From Hymenobacter jejuensis (GTDB lineage: Bacteria > Bacteroidota > Bacteroidia > Cytophagales > Hymenobacteraceae): DNA of 64,000 nucleotides. The position numbers and the translations under genes are program-made. Every line of letters starts with the position of its first letter. Position 1 is the stretch's first letter. The stretch is from positions 4,154,001 through 4,218,000 of the forward strand of contig NZ_CP040896.1 of the NCBI RefSeq assembly GCF_006337165.1, read 5' to 3'. The notes under the pieces were generated by a model. It searched no databases. It was not told the origin of the DNA and saw nothing but the letters and a program-made list of their open reading frames with translations. Shown here piece after piece: positions 1 to 8,371 of this stretch.

Positions 1-816
1 AGCCGGCTGAGCAAAACCGGCTTCTAGCAGCTTGCTTCGGATCTCTTTCATCAGGTCGCTTTTGAGCTCAAGCACTTGCCGACGGTAGTCTTCCGAAAAT
101 GTCCAGAAATACACGCGCAGGTCGGCGGTGGTGCCAGTGCTTTTTTCGAGGGTGATGTAATTGACGTGCTCCTCGGTGCTGGCGACATCTTTTTTACTAT
201 TGACATAGTTGATAATCAAGTCAATAGCCCGGTCGGGGTTGGGGTCGGGGCTGTAGTCGAGGCTCACCAGGAAATCCTGCCGGATGTAGCCGTCGCGGGT
301 GAAGTTGACGAGCGGCTCGCGCAGCACCATGGCATTGGGCAGATAGATATGCTTACCGTCGAACGTTTTGATAAGCGTGGTGCGTAGGTTGAGCGCCTCC
401 ACATGGCCCAGTAAGTCCTTGATTTGCACCGTGTCGTGGATGCGAAAGGGCCTATTGAACGCCAGCACCACGCCCGCCAGAAAGTTTTCGGCGATGTCTT
501 TCAGAGCGAAGCCCACGATGAATGCCGAGAGGCCGGCGCCCGCCACCAGCCCCGTCACCACTCCCGACATGCCGACCACCTGCATGGCCAGCAGCACCCC
601 GGCCAGCAACAGCACCCACTTGCTCAGGCGGGTCAGAAATTCGGCCAGCAATGCGTCGTGCGACTGCCGCTGGAGCCGCCGGCCCACCACCGTACTGATG
701 CGGTTGGCAATAAATATCGTCAGCGATACTACTACTAAAGCAATTAACAGCTTGGGTGCCAGGTATAAGAACTGTTCCCAGTAATCAGAAAGTACGCGTT
801 GCAAGTCGTGAACCAT
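1..816 (-). CDS. MscS-family mechanosensitive ion channel (partial, C-terminus outside window)
   Basis: Reading leftward from an ATG at 816, 272 codons stay open to the window edge, so the C-terminus is missing. The protein starts MVHDLQRVLSDYWEQFLYLA and has three hydrophobic segments at about residues 17-40, 65-85 and 88-120. The third is rich in Gly and Ala (GLVAGAGLSAFIVGFALKD) and runs into NFLAGVVLAFNRPFRIHDTV, which is the pore helix and start of the beta domain in MscS channels. Family members open under membrane tension and release solutes during hypo-osmotic shock in the inner membrane. The visible C-terminal part (after about residue 180) fits the alpha/beta cytoplasmic vestibule. 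A terminator separates it from the upstream glycosidase gene, so it is probably expressed alone. The family assignment is firm; the physiological role is inferred. Confidence 0.9.
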   Translation of the reverse strand, partial: MVHDLQRVLSDYWEQFLYLAPKLLIALVVVSLTIFIANRISTVVGRRLQRQSHDALLAEFLTRLSKWVLLLAGVLLAMQVVGMSGVVTGLVAGAGLSAFIVGFALKDIAENFLAGVVLAFNRPFRIHDTVQIKDLLGHVEALNLRTTLIKTFDGKHIYLPNAMVLREPLVNFTRDGYIRQDFLVSLDYSPDPNPDRAIDLIINYVNSKKDVASTEEHVNYITLEKSTGTTADLRVYFWTFSEDYRRQVLELKSDLMKEIRSKLLEAGFAQPA

Positions 817-886
817 AGAGCAGGATAAGGTAAGCCACGGGCCTGCATACCACCTGCAAGCCCTTCGGAGCTAACGATGTACGCGC

Positions 887-930
887 AAAAAGGGGCGAAG
901 GGTTGAGCCATGAGCCAAACCCTTCGCCCC
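887..930 (-). terminator. Intrinsic terminator downstream of the GH1 gene
   Basis: Perfect 13-bp inverted repeat: GGGGCGAAGGGTT at 892-904 and AACCCTTCGCCCC at 918-930. Read on the minus strand the stem is followed directly by five T residues (887-891). It lies 45 bp after the stop of the leftward glycosidase gene, as expected for a rho-independent terminator. Confidence 0.75.
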
Positions 931-974
931 CGGAAAATTATCGGATGTTAGATAAATTATTGGCTATGAGACGA

Positions 975-2291
975 TTATGGTTCGACTGACGCTACATTGG
1001 CTGGTGCCGTCGAGTGGTCTTGCTGAGCTTTTTGGGCTTGGTCTTGTTTTTCCTGCGCCCATTCTTCGTTGCTTTCGCTGGGCATGATGATGGGCACTTG
1101 CAGGCACACGCTTTGGGCCGGCAACACCTGCCGCCAGTCCTTGATCAACTGCTTATAGGCTTCCCCAACGGGTCGAATTTTACGGTCTAAATCGAAGAGA
1201 CCCAAGGGATTGACCTTGCCGTTGTTTTCGCGCAGCGCCGTATCCCAATCCACCTGATCGGTGAGGGAGTACCACGTAAAGCCCACGATGGGCACACCGT
1301 CGTTGCGTACGCGTAGTACGTTGGCCCATTCTTTCCAGAGCCAATTTACGGCCTCGTCGCCGCAGGGACCCTGCCACAAGTTGGTTTCGGTGTGCATGAC
1401 GGGCAGCCGGTAGCGGTCGTGGTATTGGCGCGTAATAACGTGATAGCCAAATACTTCGCCTGCGGCGCGAGTAGTGCCGTCGGCACACACACGGTGCTCG
1501 TTGGTGCGGTAGTAGTCGTTGCCCATGATGCACTGGTGCTTGAGGTTGTTCTTCAGAAAGAAGTGGTATTCCTCGCGCGTCATGCCATTGTCCATCAGGT
1601 ATTCGTACATCTCCGAATCGACGCGGCGGCCGTAGTTCAGGTCGAGCGACAAAAACCGGCGGGAGTTCATTAGCTCCGCAGGTCGGATGGCGGCCGGGTT
1701 TTCGGCGTGAAAATATTCCGACGATTCGCTCTGGATAAAGATGGAATCGGGGCGCACTTTGGCAATGGCGCGCATAGCCAACACGTTGGCTTTCACGATA
1801 TTCTTGAGTGCCGTTACAAAGCTCTGGTCGGAGTGGAGCTGCTCATTCCACCACCCAAACAACGCCGAAAACTCCGCGCAGATGTACATCTCATTGACAG
1901 GCGTGTAGAGTTGTACCCACGGGTAGCGCTTCGCAAAATCGCAGGCATACCCCGCGAACAGAACTGGAAAATCGGGGTTTTGGAAATTGCCAATCCAGTC
2001 GGGCACCCCGAAGTGGCACAAGTCCACGATGGGCACGATGTCGCGCCGACGCAGGTCGTTAAAGGTTTTGTCCGCAAAAGTCCAGTCGTATTTGCCGGGT
2101 CCCAGAAACGTGGTGTGAATGGGCGGGCCGTAGCGCAGAAACGAAATGCCCAACTCCTGCACCAGGTCGAAATCGGTGCGCCAGTGTTCGTAATGGCCGC
2201 ATTTTTCCATCTCATCCACGCGGACTTTGCCGCCCTGAATCGTGGGATTGCTGTTTTCGATGCCCGTGGCAAAGAGGAATTGAGGTGTCAT
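975..2291 (-). CDS. Glycoside hydrolase family 1-like beta-glycosidase
   Basis: Predicted cytoplasmic TIM-barrel glycosidase of 438 residues, with no signal peptide. Two motifs match the GH1 catalytic pair: TPVNEM (acid/base Glu at about residue 134) and MHTETN (nucleophile Glu at about residue 302). Their spacing of about 168 residues suits the fold, although both motifs deviate from the usual TFNEP and ITENG. I chose the ATG at 2291 because homology-like sequence begins there (MTPQFLFATGIENS); an in-frame ATG at 2372 would add 27 polar residues with no recognisable feature. The C-terminal 35 residues are Gln/Glu-rich and low in complexity. It lies just downstream of the LacI-type regulator on the same strand, and across a divergent promoter region from the SusC/SusD operon, so it probably cleaves oligosaccharides released by that locus. 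Substrate cannot be read from sequence; a GH5-like assignment is the main alternative. Confidence 0.75.
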   Translation of the reverse strand: MTPQFLFATGIENSNPTIQGGKVRVDEMEKCGHYEHWRTDFDLVQELGISFLRYGPPIHTTFLGPGKYDWTFADKTFNDLRRRDIVPIVDLCHFGVPDWIGNFQNPDFPVLFAGYACDFAKRYPWVQLYTPVNEMYICAEFSALFGWWNEQLHSDQSFVTALKNIVKANVLAMRAIAKVRPDSIFIQSESSEYFHAENPAAIRPAELMNSRRFLSLDLNYGRRVDSEMYEYLMDNGMTREEYHFFLKNNLKHQCIMGNDYYRTNEHRVCADGTTRAAGEVFGYHVITRQYHDRYRLPVMHTETNLWQGPCGDEAVNWLWKEWANVLRVRNDGVPIVGFTWYSLTDQVDWDTALRENNGKVNPLGLFDLDRKIRPVGEAYKQLIKDWRQVLPAQSVCLQVPIIMPSESNEEWAQEKQDQAQKAQQDHSTAPANVASVEP

Positions 2292-2455
2292 ATCGGAAGG
2301 GACTTCGTCGGAATATTCCCTTTCTACGGTCGCGGTTCTGGTTTCGCTGCATCCTCGCGTCTGCTGGCCCATAAATTAATACGGGCACTTCATCCGTCTG
2401 CCGCCTAGGGCCTCCTGTGCAGGGTTTGCTACCGCCGCGGGCCAATGCTAACCGC

Positions 2456-3514
2456 TTAGCTGGCCTCGGTAGGTTGATTAGCTGTAGGAGTTGGTTTGTA
2501 AGCAACTGTGGTAGAGCCCCTTACGATAAGCTCCGATTTCAGCTCGACGCTGTGACTTGGCAAAACCGGTCTGTTTTTGGTGATGGCCTGAAACAGTATT
2601 TTAGCGGCCTCCTTGCCAATGTCGTAGGCAGGTTGGGTGATGGTAGTGAGAGATGGGCCCAGCAACGCCGCAATTTCCAGGTTGGAAAAGCTGATGATTT
2701 TAATGTCTTGTGGAATAGAGAGTTGCAAATCCTGGCAGGCTTGGTAGCTGCTCATGGCAAGGCTTTCTACCGAAGCAAAAAGACCGTCGATATCCGGCCG
2801 GCGCTGCAACAATGCCTTGATGAGGGCTACGTTCTGCTCGTGCTCGTTGCCGCCGTTCACTACAAGGTCGGCGTCGGCGGCCAAGCCGTGATCGCGCAAG
2901 GCATCGAGGTAGCCTTGCATGCGTTTCTGGCCAATGGATAAGTTGCTGGATACCAATAAGTAAGCTATCGATCGGCAGCCCACCGAAATCAGGTGCTCCG
3001 TGGCCTTATAGCCGCTGTCGTAGTCGTCGGTGGTTACGTTGGCGGTGGCAATCTCTTCGCACACCCGATCGAAGAAAACGAGAGGTACGTTCTTGGTCTT
3101 CAGGATGTCGAGGTGCGAGAAGTCCAGGCTTTCGCTGGCCACCGACATCAAAATGCCGTCGGCGCGGCCGCTGGCCAAATGTTGGGCAATGGAGAGCTCG
3201 CGGCTGTAGTCGTCGTGGGTGAGGTAGATGAGTACATGGTAGCCGTTGTAGCGGGCAATCTCCTCTATGCCGTTGATTGCCAGCGAGAAAAAGTTGTTGG
3301 CAACCTCTGGGATGACTACCCCAATGGTTTTGCTGCGCTGCCGCCGCAAGCTGCTGGCGTACGGATTGGGCTCATAATTAAGCTGTTGCGCCAGTGCGCG
3401 CACCCGATCTTTGGTTTCCTGCGAGACTTCGTAGCTATCGCTCAAAGCCCTGGATACGGTAGAAATGGACAGGTTTAATTCCTGTGCAAGCCTTTTCAGA
3501 TTGACGGAAGCCAT
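2456..3514 (-). CDS. LacI-family transcriptional regulator
   Basis: A 352-residue regulator. Residues 1-50 form the helix-turn-helix of the LacI family (LKRLAQELNLSISTVSRALS), followed by the hinge NPYASSLRRQRS and a periplasmic-binding-protein-like effector domain beginning KTIGVVIPEVANNFF. The length is typical. Such proteins bind palindromic operators with a central CG as dimers and release or change binding when a sugar or sugar acid binds. It is transcribed away from the SusC gene with the GH1-like gene downstream, so it is the obvious local regulator of both arms of the locus. Tandem operator-like palindromes at 3734-3759 lie in the divergent gap. Whether it represses or activates cannot be told from sequence. 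Confidence 0.92.
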   Translation of the reverse strand: MASVNLKRLAQELNLSISTVSRALSDSYEVSQETKDRVRALAQQLNYEPNPYASSLRRQRSKTIGVVIPEVANNFFSLAINGIEEIARYNGYHVLIYLTHDDYSRELSIAQHLASGRADGILMSVASESLDFSHLDILKTKNVPLVFFDRVCEEIATANVTTDDYDSGYKATEHLISVGCRSIAYLLVSSNLSIGQKRMQGYLDALRDHGLAADADLVVNGGNEHEQNVALIKALLQRRPDIDGLFASVESLAMSSYQACQDLQLSIPQDIKIISFSNLEIAALLGPSLTTITQPAYDIGKEAAKILFQAITKNRPVLPSHSVELKSELIVRGSTTVAYKPTPTANQPTEAS

Positions 3515-3670
3515 AACGATGATGCGAAGAAGTACTCCAAAAGCCTACTCTGGTTGAGATGGGTCAAGTAAAGCATTATCCCAGTTGAATCTAGCTTCCG
3601 TACAACGCCAGCTTCTTTTGTGCGGCCTGTTTTGGGCGAACTATCGCAAGGTTAGGCAAAAACTTGCTTT

Positions 3671-3702
3671 TATAACTCCTGTTTTAGACGGGAATAGTTA
3701 TA
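3671..3702. promoter_or_regulatory. Inverted repeat, possible operator
   Basis: TATAACT at 3671-3677 and its inverse AGTTATA at 3696-3702 flank an 18-bp spacer, upstream of the LacI-type site. The outer arms resemble the ends of the 29-bp palindrome family found elsewhere in this window, but the centre differs, so this may be a decayed copy or an unrelated binding site. Confidence 0.3.
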
Positions 3703-3733
3703 AAAATATTAGTTTAGGACAAAAAATACAGCC

Positions 3734-3759
3734 CGCAAACGTCTTCGCAAACGTTTTCG
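3734..3759. promoter_or_regulatory. Tandem LacI-type operator candidates
   Basis: Two near-palindromic 14-mers lie head to tail and share two bases: CGCAAACGTCTTCG (3734-3747) and CGCAAACGTTTTCG (3746-3759), a 12-bp period. Both have the central ACGT step and CG-bounded half-sites typical of LacI-family operators. They lie 93-118 bp before the SusC start and 220-245 bp before the LacI-type gene start, so the adjacent regulator is the likely ligand. Confidence 0.55.
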
Positions 3760-3851
3760 TAAAAAAACACTTCGGTTTCGCATTTCACCAAGTTGAGTTT
3801 CCTGTACTTGCCATCCAAAACCTATAATTAATAGAGTTAATAGGATCGGCT

Positions 3852-6800
3852 ATGAACAGAATTCGCCTCTTTTTGATGCTACTCGCATCCGTAATTGCCC
3901 TGACCGCGCAAGGGCAGACCCGACAAGTGACAGGCAGGGTATTCAGCGGCACTGATAAGTCGCCTCTACCTGGCGTCTCGGTAGTGTTAAAAGGAACGAC
4001 AACGGCCACGGCCACTGACAACGACGGCAAGTTTACGCTTGCCGTTCCTGCTTCCGGCGATGGGGTGCTGGTGTTCTCATCCATTGGGTACGATGCCACG
4101 GAAGCCCGCCTCGGCAGTGGCTCGACGGTAGACGTGACGCTGAAAGAAAAAACCACAGCCCTGAATGATGTGGTGGTGGTTGGGTACGGTACCCAGCGCA
4201 AGCGCGACGTAACCGGCTCCGTGGCCTCGGTCACGGCCGAGCAGGTGGCCGAAACGCCTATCGCGCGGGCCGACCAGATTTTGCAGGGCCGCGTGAGCGG
4301 CGTGCAGGTGACGCAAACCAACTCGGAGCCGGGCGGCAACGTCTCGATCCGGATTCGCGGTACGAACTCCATTAATTCCGGCAACGAGCCGCTGTTTGTG
4401 GTAGACGGCTTTCCGGGCGCCGGCGATCTCAACTCCATCAACCCCAGCGACATCGAATCGATTGAGGTACTGAAAGATGCCTCGGCTACGGCCATTTACG
4501 GCAGCCGCGGCGCCAACGGCGTTGTGATTATCACTACCAAAAAAGGCAAGGCCGGAAAGAACACCATCAGCTTTGAGGCTTATACCGGCATCAGCAACGT
4601 GCGCAAAAAGTACGATCTGATGAACGCGCCGCAATTTGCCAGCTACCTGAACGATGTTCAGACGCTCAACAATCTGGAAAACAAGACGACCACGGCGCTG
4701 CCCTACACCCAGCAGCAGATTGCCGCCATGGATAAAGGCACCGATTGGCAGGATGCCATTTTCCGGCAGGGTCGGATGAGCAACTACCAACTGGGCTTTA
4801 ACGGCGGCAACGAAGACACACGCTACAACCTGAGCTTCAACTACTTCGATCAGCAGGGCATCATTCTGAACTCCGGCTTCCAGCGCGGCTCGGTGCGCCT
4901 AAACCTGGATAAGAAGGTGAGCAACAAGATCAACGTTACATTTTCGAGCCAGATTTCCCGCACGCTCCAGAAGATCACGTCGGTGAACACCAACGGCGGC
5001 AGCAACGGCGGCGTGGTGCTGGATGCCTTGCGTTTCAGCCCCATTCAGCCCGTGAAGGATGCCAACGGCGATTATACTTTCCAGAACCAGCCGCTGCCGG
5101 CAGTAGAGATTGCCGGCAACCCGGTTGCCTACGCCAAAGGTTCGCGCGACAACCTGACCACCTTGCGGGGCTTGCTCAACTTGGCTGGCGAATACCAGAT
5201 CATTGAAGGTCTGAAGCTGCGGATCGCGGCGGGCGCTGACTTGTTCAACAACCAGCGCAATCAGTACATCCCGTCCACGGTGTATGTGGGCCAGAACACG
5301 AACGGTTCGGCCACGAAAGCTTCGGTAAACAACTACAGCTGGCTCAACGAAAATACGCTGACCTACGACCGCAAGCTCAACGAAAACAATGCCCTGAACG
5401 TGGTCGCGGGTCTGACCTTCCAGCAGTTTGTAAATGAGAACTACAGTGCTTCGGCTAATAACTTCTTTACCAACGCATTAGGAAGCGACAACATTGGCAT
5501 TGGGGCCAACGTGCTGACGCCGGTTTCGGGCAAGAATGCCAACACGCTGGCTTCGTATTTCGGGCGCGTCAACTACCGCCTGTTTGAGCGCTACCTGTTC
5601 ACGTTTACGATGCGTGCCGACGGCTCCTCGCGTTTCGGTCCTAACAATAAGTGGGGCTATTTCCCTTCGGCGGCCTTTGCGTATCGCGTTATTGATGAGC
5701 CATTTATGCAGGGCATCACCAGCATCAGCGACCTGAAGCTGCGGGCTAGCTATGGCATCACCGGCAACCAGGAAATCGGCTCTTATCAGTCGCTGGGTCG
5801 CTACGGCCTGAATGCTTACACCTCGGGCACCACGCGTTTGGTGGGCTTGTCGGCTTCTAACATCCCAAACCCCGACCTGAGCTGGGAATCAACGGCCGCT
5901 TCCGACTTCGGCGTTGACATCGCCTTCCTGAAAAATCGCATCAGCGTAACGGCTGACTACTACTTCAAGAAGACCAAGGATCTGCTGTTGCAGGTGTCCG
6001 TTCCGCAGACTTCGGGCTTCTCCAACATTCTGCAAAACGCGGGCAGTGTGCAGAATAAAGGCTTCGAGTTTTCGCTGAACACGGTAAACTTCGACAGCAA
6101 GAAATTCTCTTGGAACACCAACCTCAACTTCTCGCTCAACCGCAACAAAGTTCTTGACCTGAACGGTGAATTCCAGCGCTTTGTGGGCCAGTCGAGCACC
6201 AGCATTTTCCCCGGCGCCACGGGCGCTACCAGCGTACTGCGCGTCGGCGAGCCGATCGGTTCGTTCTTCGGCTACCAATTCTTGGGCATCTGGCAAACGC
6301 CAGAGGAGATCACCGCCAGCGGCATCACCAACGTGGTGCGCCCCGGCGACCCACGCTACGCCGACCTGAACGGGGACAAGAAGATTGACGCCAACGACCG
6401 CACCATCATCGGGCGGGCCCAGCCGAAGTTTATTTACGGCATCACCAACGGCTTCAATTTCGGGCCCGTAGGGCTGAACATCTTCATTCAGGGGGTGCAG
6501 GGTTCGGACGTACTGAACCTAAACCGCTACGAACTGGAATCGGGCTTTACGACGACCAATAAGCTGGCAACGGTGGTAAATCGCTGGACCGGCCCCGGCA
6601 CCAGCAACACCATTCCGAAGGCCAACAGCGTGGTGCGCCGCAACACTGGCATCACCAGCGACATCGTAGAGAACGGCAGCTTCGTGCGCCTCAAAACGGC
6701 CACCATCTCCTTTAAGCTGCCCCTGCCCGAGACCGTAACGGGTACCGTGAAATCGGCCAGCATCTATGTGACCGGCCAGAACCTGATCACGATTACCAAA

Positions 6801-6920
6801 TACTCCGGTTACGACCCCGAAGTCAACTCGTTTGGCAACTCCGGCTTGAGCCTAAACACCGACTATAACGCCTTCCCGAGCACCCGCACATTCATTGCCG
6901 GTGTGAAGATCGGATTCTAA
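3852..6920 (+). CDS. susC: SusC/RagA-family TonB-dependent outer-membrane transporter
   Basis: A 1022-residue protein with a signal peptide (cleavage near AQGQ, about residue 22), a carboxypeptidase-D-like regulatory domain (about residues 23-105), the TonB-box/plug entry LNDVVVVGYGTQRKRDVTGS, the plug motif SIRIRGTNSINSGNEPLFVV and the family signature SATAIYGSRGANGVVIITTK. The rest (about residues 240-1022) is the beta-barrel, ending in the aromatic C-terminus FIAGVKIGF. Length is normal. SusC proteins import oligosaccharides across the outer membrane, driven by TonB, with a SusD lipoprotein acting as the lid. The SusD gene starts 29 bp downstream. The following genes for uronate cleavage and catabolism imply a glucuronate-containing oligosaccharide as cargo; this is inference. 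Confidence 0.95.
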   Translation: MNRIRLFLMLLASVIALTAQGQTRQVTGRVFSGTDKSPLPGVSVVLKGTTTATATDNDGKFTLAVPASGDGVLVFSSIGYDATEARLGSGSTVDVTLKEKTTALNDVVVVGYGTQRKRDVTGSVASVTAEQVAETPIARADQILQGRVSGVQVTQTNSEPGGNVSIRIRGTNSINSGNEPLFVVDGFPGAGDLNSINPSDIESIEVLKDASATAIYGSRGANGVVIITTKKGKAGKNTISFEAYTGISNVRKKYDLMNAPQFASYLNDVQTLNNLENKTTTALPYTQQQIAAMDKGTDWQDAIFRQGRMSNYQLGFNGGNEDTRYNLSFNYFDQQGIILNSGFQRGSVRLNLDKKVSNKINVTFSSQISRTLQKITSVNTNGGSNGGVVLDALRFSPIQPVKDANGDYTFQNQPLPAVEIAGNPVAYAKGSRDNLTTLRGLLNLAGEYQIIEGLKLRIAAGADLFNNQRNQYIPSTVYVGQNTNGSATKASVNNYSWLNENTLTYDRKLNENNALNVVAGLTFQQFVNENYSASANNFFTNALGSDNIGIGANVLTPVSGKNANTLASYFGRVNYRLFERYLFTFTMRADGSSRFGPNNKWGYFPSAAFAYRVIDEPFMQGITSISDLKLRASYGITGNQEIGSYQSLGRYGLNAYTSGTTRLVGLSASNIPNPDLSWESTAASDFGVDIAFLKNRISVTADYYFKKTKDLLLQVSVPQTSGFSNILQNAGSVQNKGFEFSLNTVNFDSKKFSWNTNLNFSLNRNKVLDLNGEFQRFVGQSSTSIFPGATGATSVLRVGEPIGSFFGYQFLGIWQTPEEITASGITNVVRPGDPRYADLNGDKKIDANDRTIIGRAQPKFIYGITNGFNFGPVGLNIFIQGVQGSDVLNLNRYELESGFTTTNKLATVVNRWTGPGTSNTIPKANSVVRRNTGITSDIVENGSFVRLKTATISFKLPLPETVTGTVKSASIYVTGQNLITITKYSGYDPEVNSFGNSGLSLNTDYNAFPSTRTFIAGVKIGF

Positions 6921-6949
6921 TAACTAGCTAAGTATCAATCTTTACTGAC

Positions 6950-8371
6950 ATGAAAAAGAAGATAATTCTTCTCGGCATATGTTCGCTTGGGCTTTTCTCT
7001 TCCTGCGAGAAATTTCTGGAGGAAAAGCCCTATGATTTCCTGACGGGTACCAACTTTTACCAAAACGAAAGCGACGCCATTGCTGGCCTCAACGGCGTGT
7101 TCAGCACGATGCAGGCCCAGACGCACTACGGCCGCACGGTGTGGCTGGTCACGGAGCTGCCCGGTGAATACATGGCTGTGGTAGGCGCTACCACAGGCGA
7201 CCGTGCCGAGCTTAGCCGCTATTCCTACACCGCCAACAACGGCGAGATAACGTTCTGGTGGGTAAATACTTACCGCATGATCAGTCGGGCCAACGACGTG
7301 ATCGAGAAGGTGCCGCCCATCAGCATGGACGAGGCCCGCAAAAACAACATTCTGGGCAATGCCTACTTCCTGCGCGCGCTGGGTTACTTTGAACTAGTGC
7401 GCAGCTTCGGCGACGTCCCCCTGATTTTGAACCCCGTGAAGGGGCCCAACGACGACCTGCGGCCGGCCCGTACGGCCAAGGCGCAGGTATACGAGCAGAT
7501 CATTGCCGACCTGAAATTCGCGGAAACGAACTGCCTGAAAGAGAACCAGATCGTAGCGGGCAACAAAGGCCGCGTTTCCAGCGGTGCGGCGGCGGCCATG
7601 TTGGCCAAAGTCTACCTGACCCGCGGCAGCTCTGCCGATGCCAAAAGCACTGACAACCAAGATGCTTTGGCGGCCTGCAACCGCGTAATCGACTCCAACC
7701 TGTACAGCTTGTCGCCGGTGTATGGCGACGTGTTTTTGCCGGACAAGGAAAACGGCCCGGAACACATTTTTTCCGTGCAGTTCGACCTGCCGCCGAACAT
7801 CGGCAACATTATCGTGCGGCAAAACTTACCGGCGGCACTGGGCGGTTTTGCTTCGTTTACGGCCGAAGATTCCTTCGTGAATTCCTACGCCCCGAACGAT
7901 GTGCGCAAAGACTGGAATCTGAGCAACAAAGCCGGTACCGCTACGCTGCCCCAGTATTACTTCAACAAGTTCCGCGACGACCGCCGCATCGGCAACGACT
8001 CGCGCGTTAACTGGCTCATCACCCGCTTTGCCGACGTGCTCCTGATGCAATCAGAAGCCTTGAATAACCTGAATGCGGGCGATGTCACTAAGTATCAGGG
8101 TATCAATAAGGTACGGGCGCGGGCCGGCGTGGCTCCGCTGCCCCTGACGGCTACGAGCAAAGACGCTTTCGTGGATCTGCTGGTGAAGGAGCGGGCTTGG
8201 GAGCTCTGCGACGAAGGCCATCGCCGCTACGACCTGATCCGGCTGAACCGCCTGAAGCAGATCGAGAAAGCCACGTTCAACCGCGACATCGACGACAACC
8301 ACTTGCTGTTCCCGATTCCGCAATCCGAGATCGTGCTCAACTCCAATCTGACACAAAATCCTGGTTTCTAA
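6950..8371 (+). CDS. susD: SusD/RagB-family nutrient-binding lipoprotein
   Basis: A 473-residue surface lipoprotein that partners SusC. It has a lipoprotein signal ending in LGLFSSC with the acylated Cys at residue 19, followed by EKFLEEKPYDFLTG, the typical SusD opening. Helical TPR-like segments follow (for example NAYFLRALGYFELVRSFGDV), and the C-terminal region has the conserved ERAWELCDEGHRRYDLIRL block and the usual NPGF end. It binds glycan at the cell surface and closes over the SusC barrel. Its stop codon overlaps the next start as TAATG, so the lyase gene is translationally coupled. Confidence 0.95.
   Translation: MKKKIILLGICSLGLFSSCEKFLEEKPYDFLTGTNFYQNESDAIAGLNGVFSTMQAQTHYGRTVWLVTELPGEYMAVVGATTGDRAELSRYSYTANNGEITFWWVNTYRMISRANDVIEKVPPISMDEARKNNILGNAYFLRALGYFELVRSFGDVPLILNPVKGPNDDLRPARTAKAQVYEQIIADLKFAETNCLKENQIVAGNKGRVSSGAAAAMLAKVYLTRGSSADAKSTDNQDALAACNRVIDSNLYSLSPVYGDVFLPDKENGPEHIFSVQFDLPPNIGNIIVRQNLPAALGGFASFTAEDSFVNSYAPNDVRKDWNLSNKAGTATLPQYYFNKFRDDRRIGNDSRVNWLITRFADVLLMQSEALNNLNAGDVTKYQGINKVRARAGVAPLPLTATSKDAFVDLLVKERAWELCDEGHRRYDLIRLNRLKQIEKATFNRDIDDNHLLFPIPQSEIVLNSNLTQNPGF

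Larger units (their letters stand above)
3515..3851. other. Divergent regulatory gap between lacI-type gene and susC
   Basis: This 337-bp stretch carries no convincing gene. Its second half is AT-rich and contains two features listed separately: an inverted repeat at 3671-3702 and tandem LacI-type operator candidates at 3734-3759. It must contain the start sites for both the leftward regulator gene and the rightward SusC operon, but no clean TAnnTTTG promoter was identified. Confidence 0.6.

Noticed and set aside
1707..2408. Open frame of 233 codons on the plus strand
   Set aside because: It lies opposite the GH1-like gene, which shows clear catalytic motifs; this frame's translation has no recognisable domain.
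8197..8370. N-terminal extension of the polysaccharide lyase
   Set aside because: It lies inside susD; the overlapping TAATG start gives a clean signal peptide.
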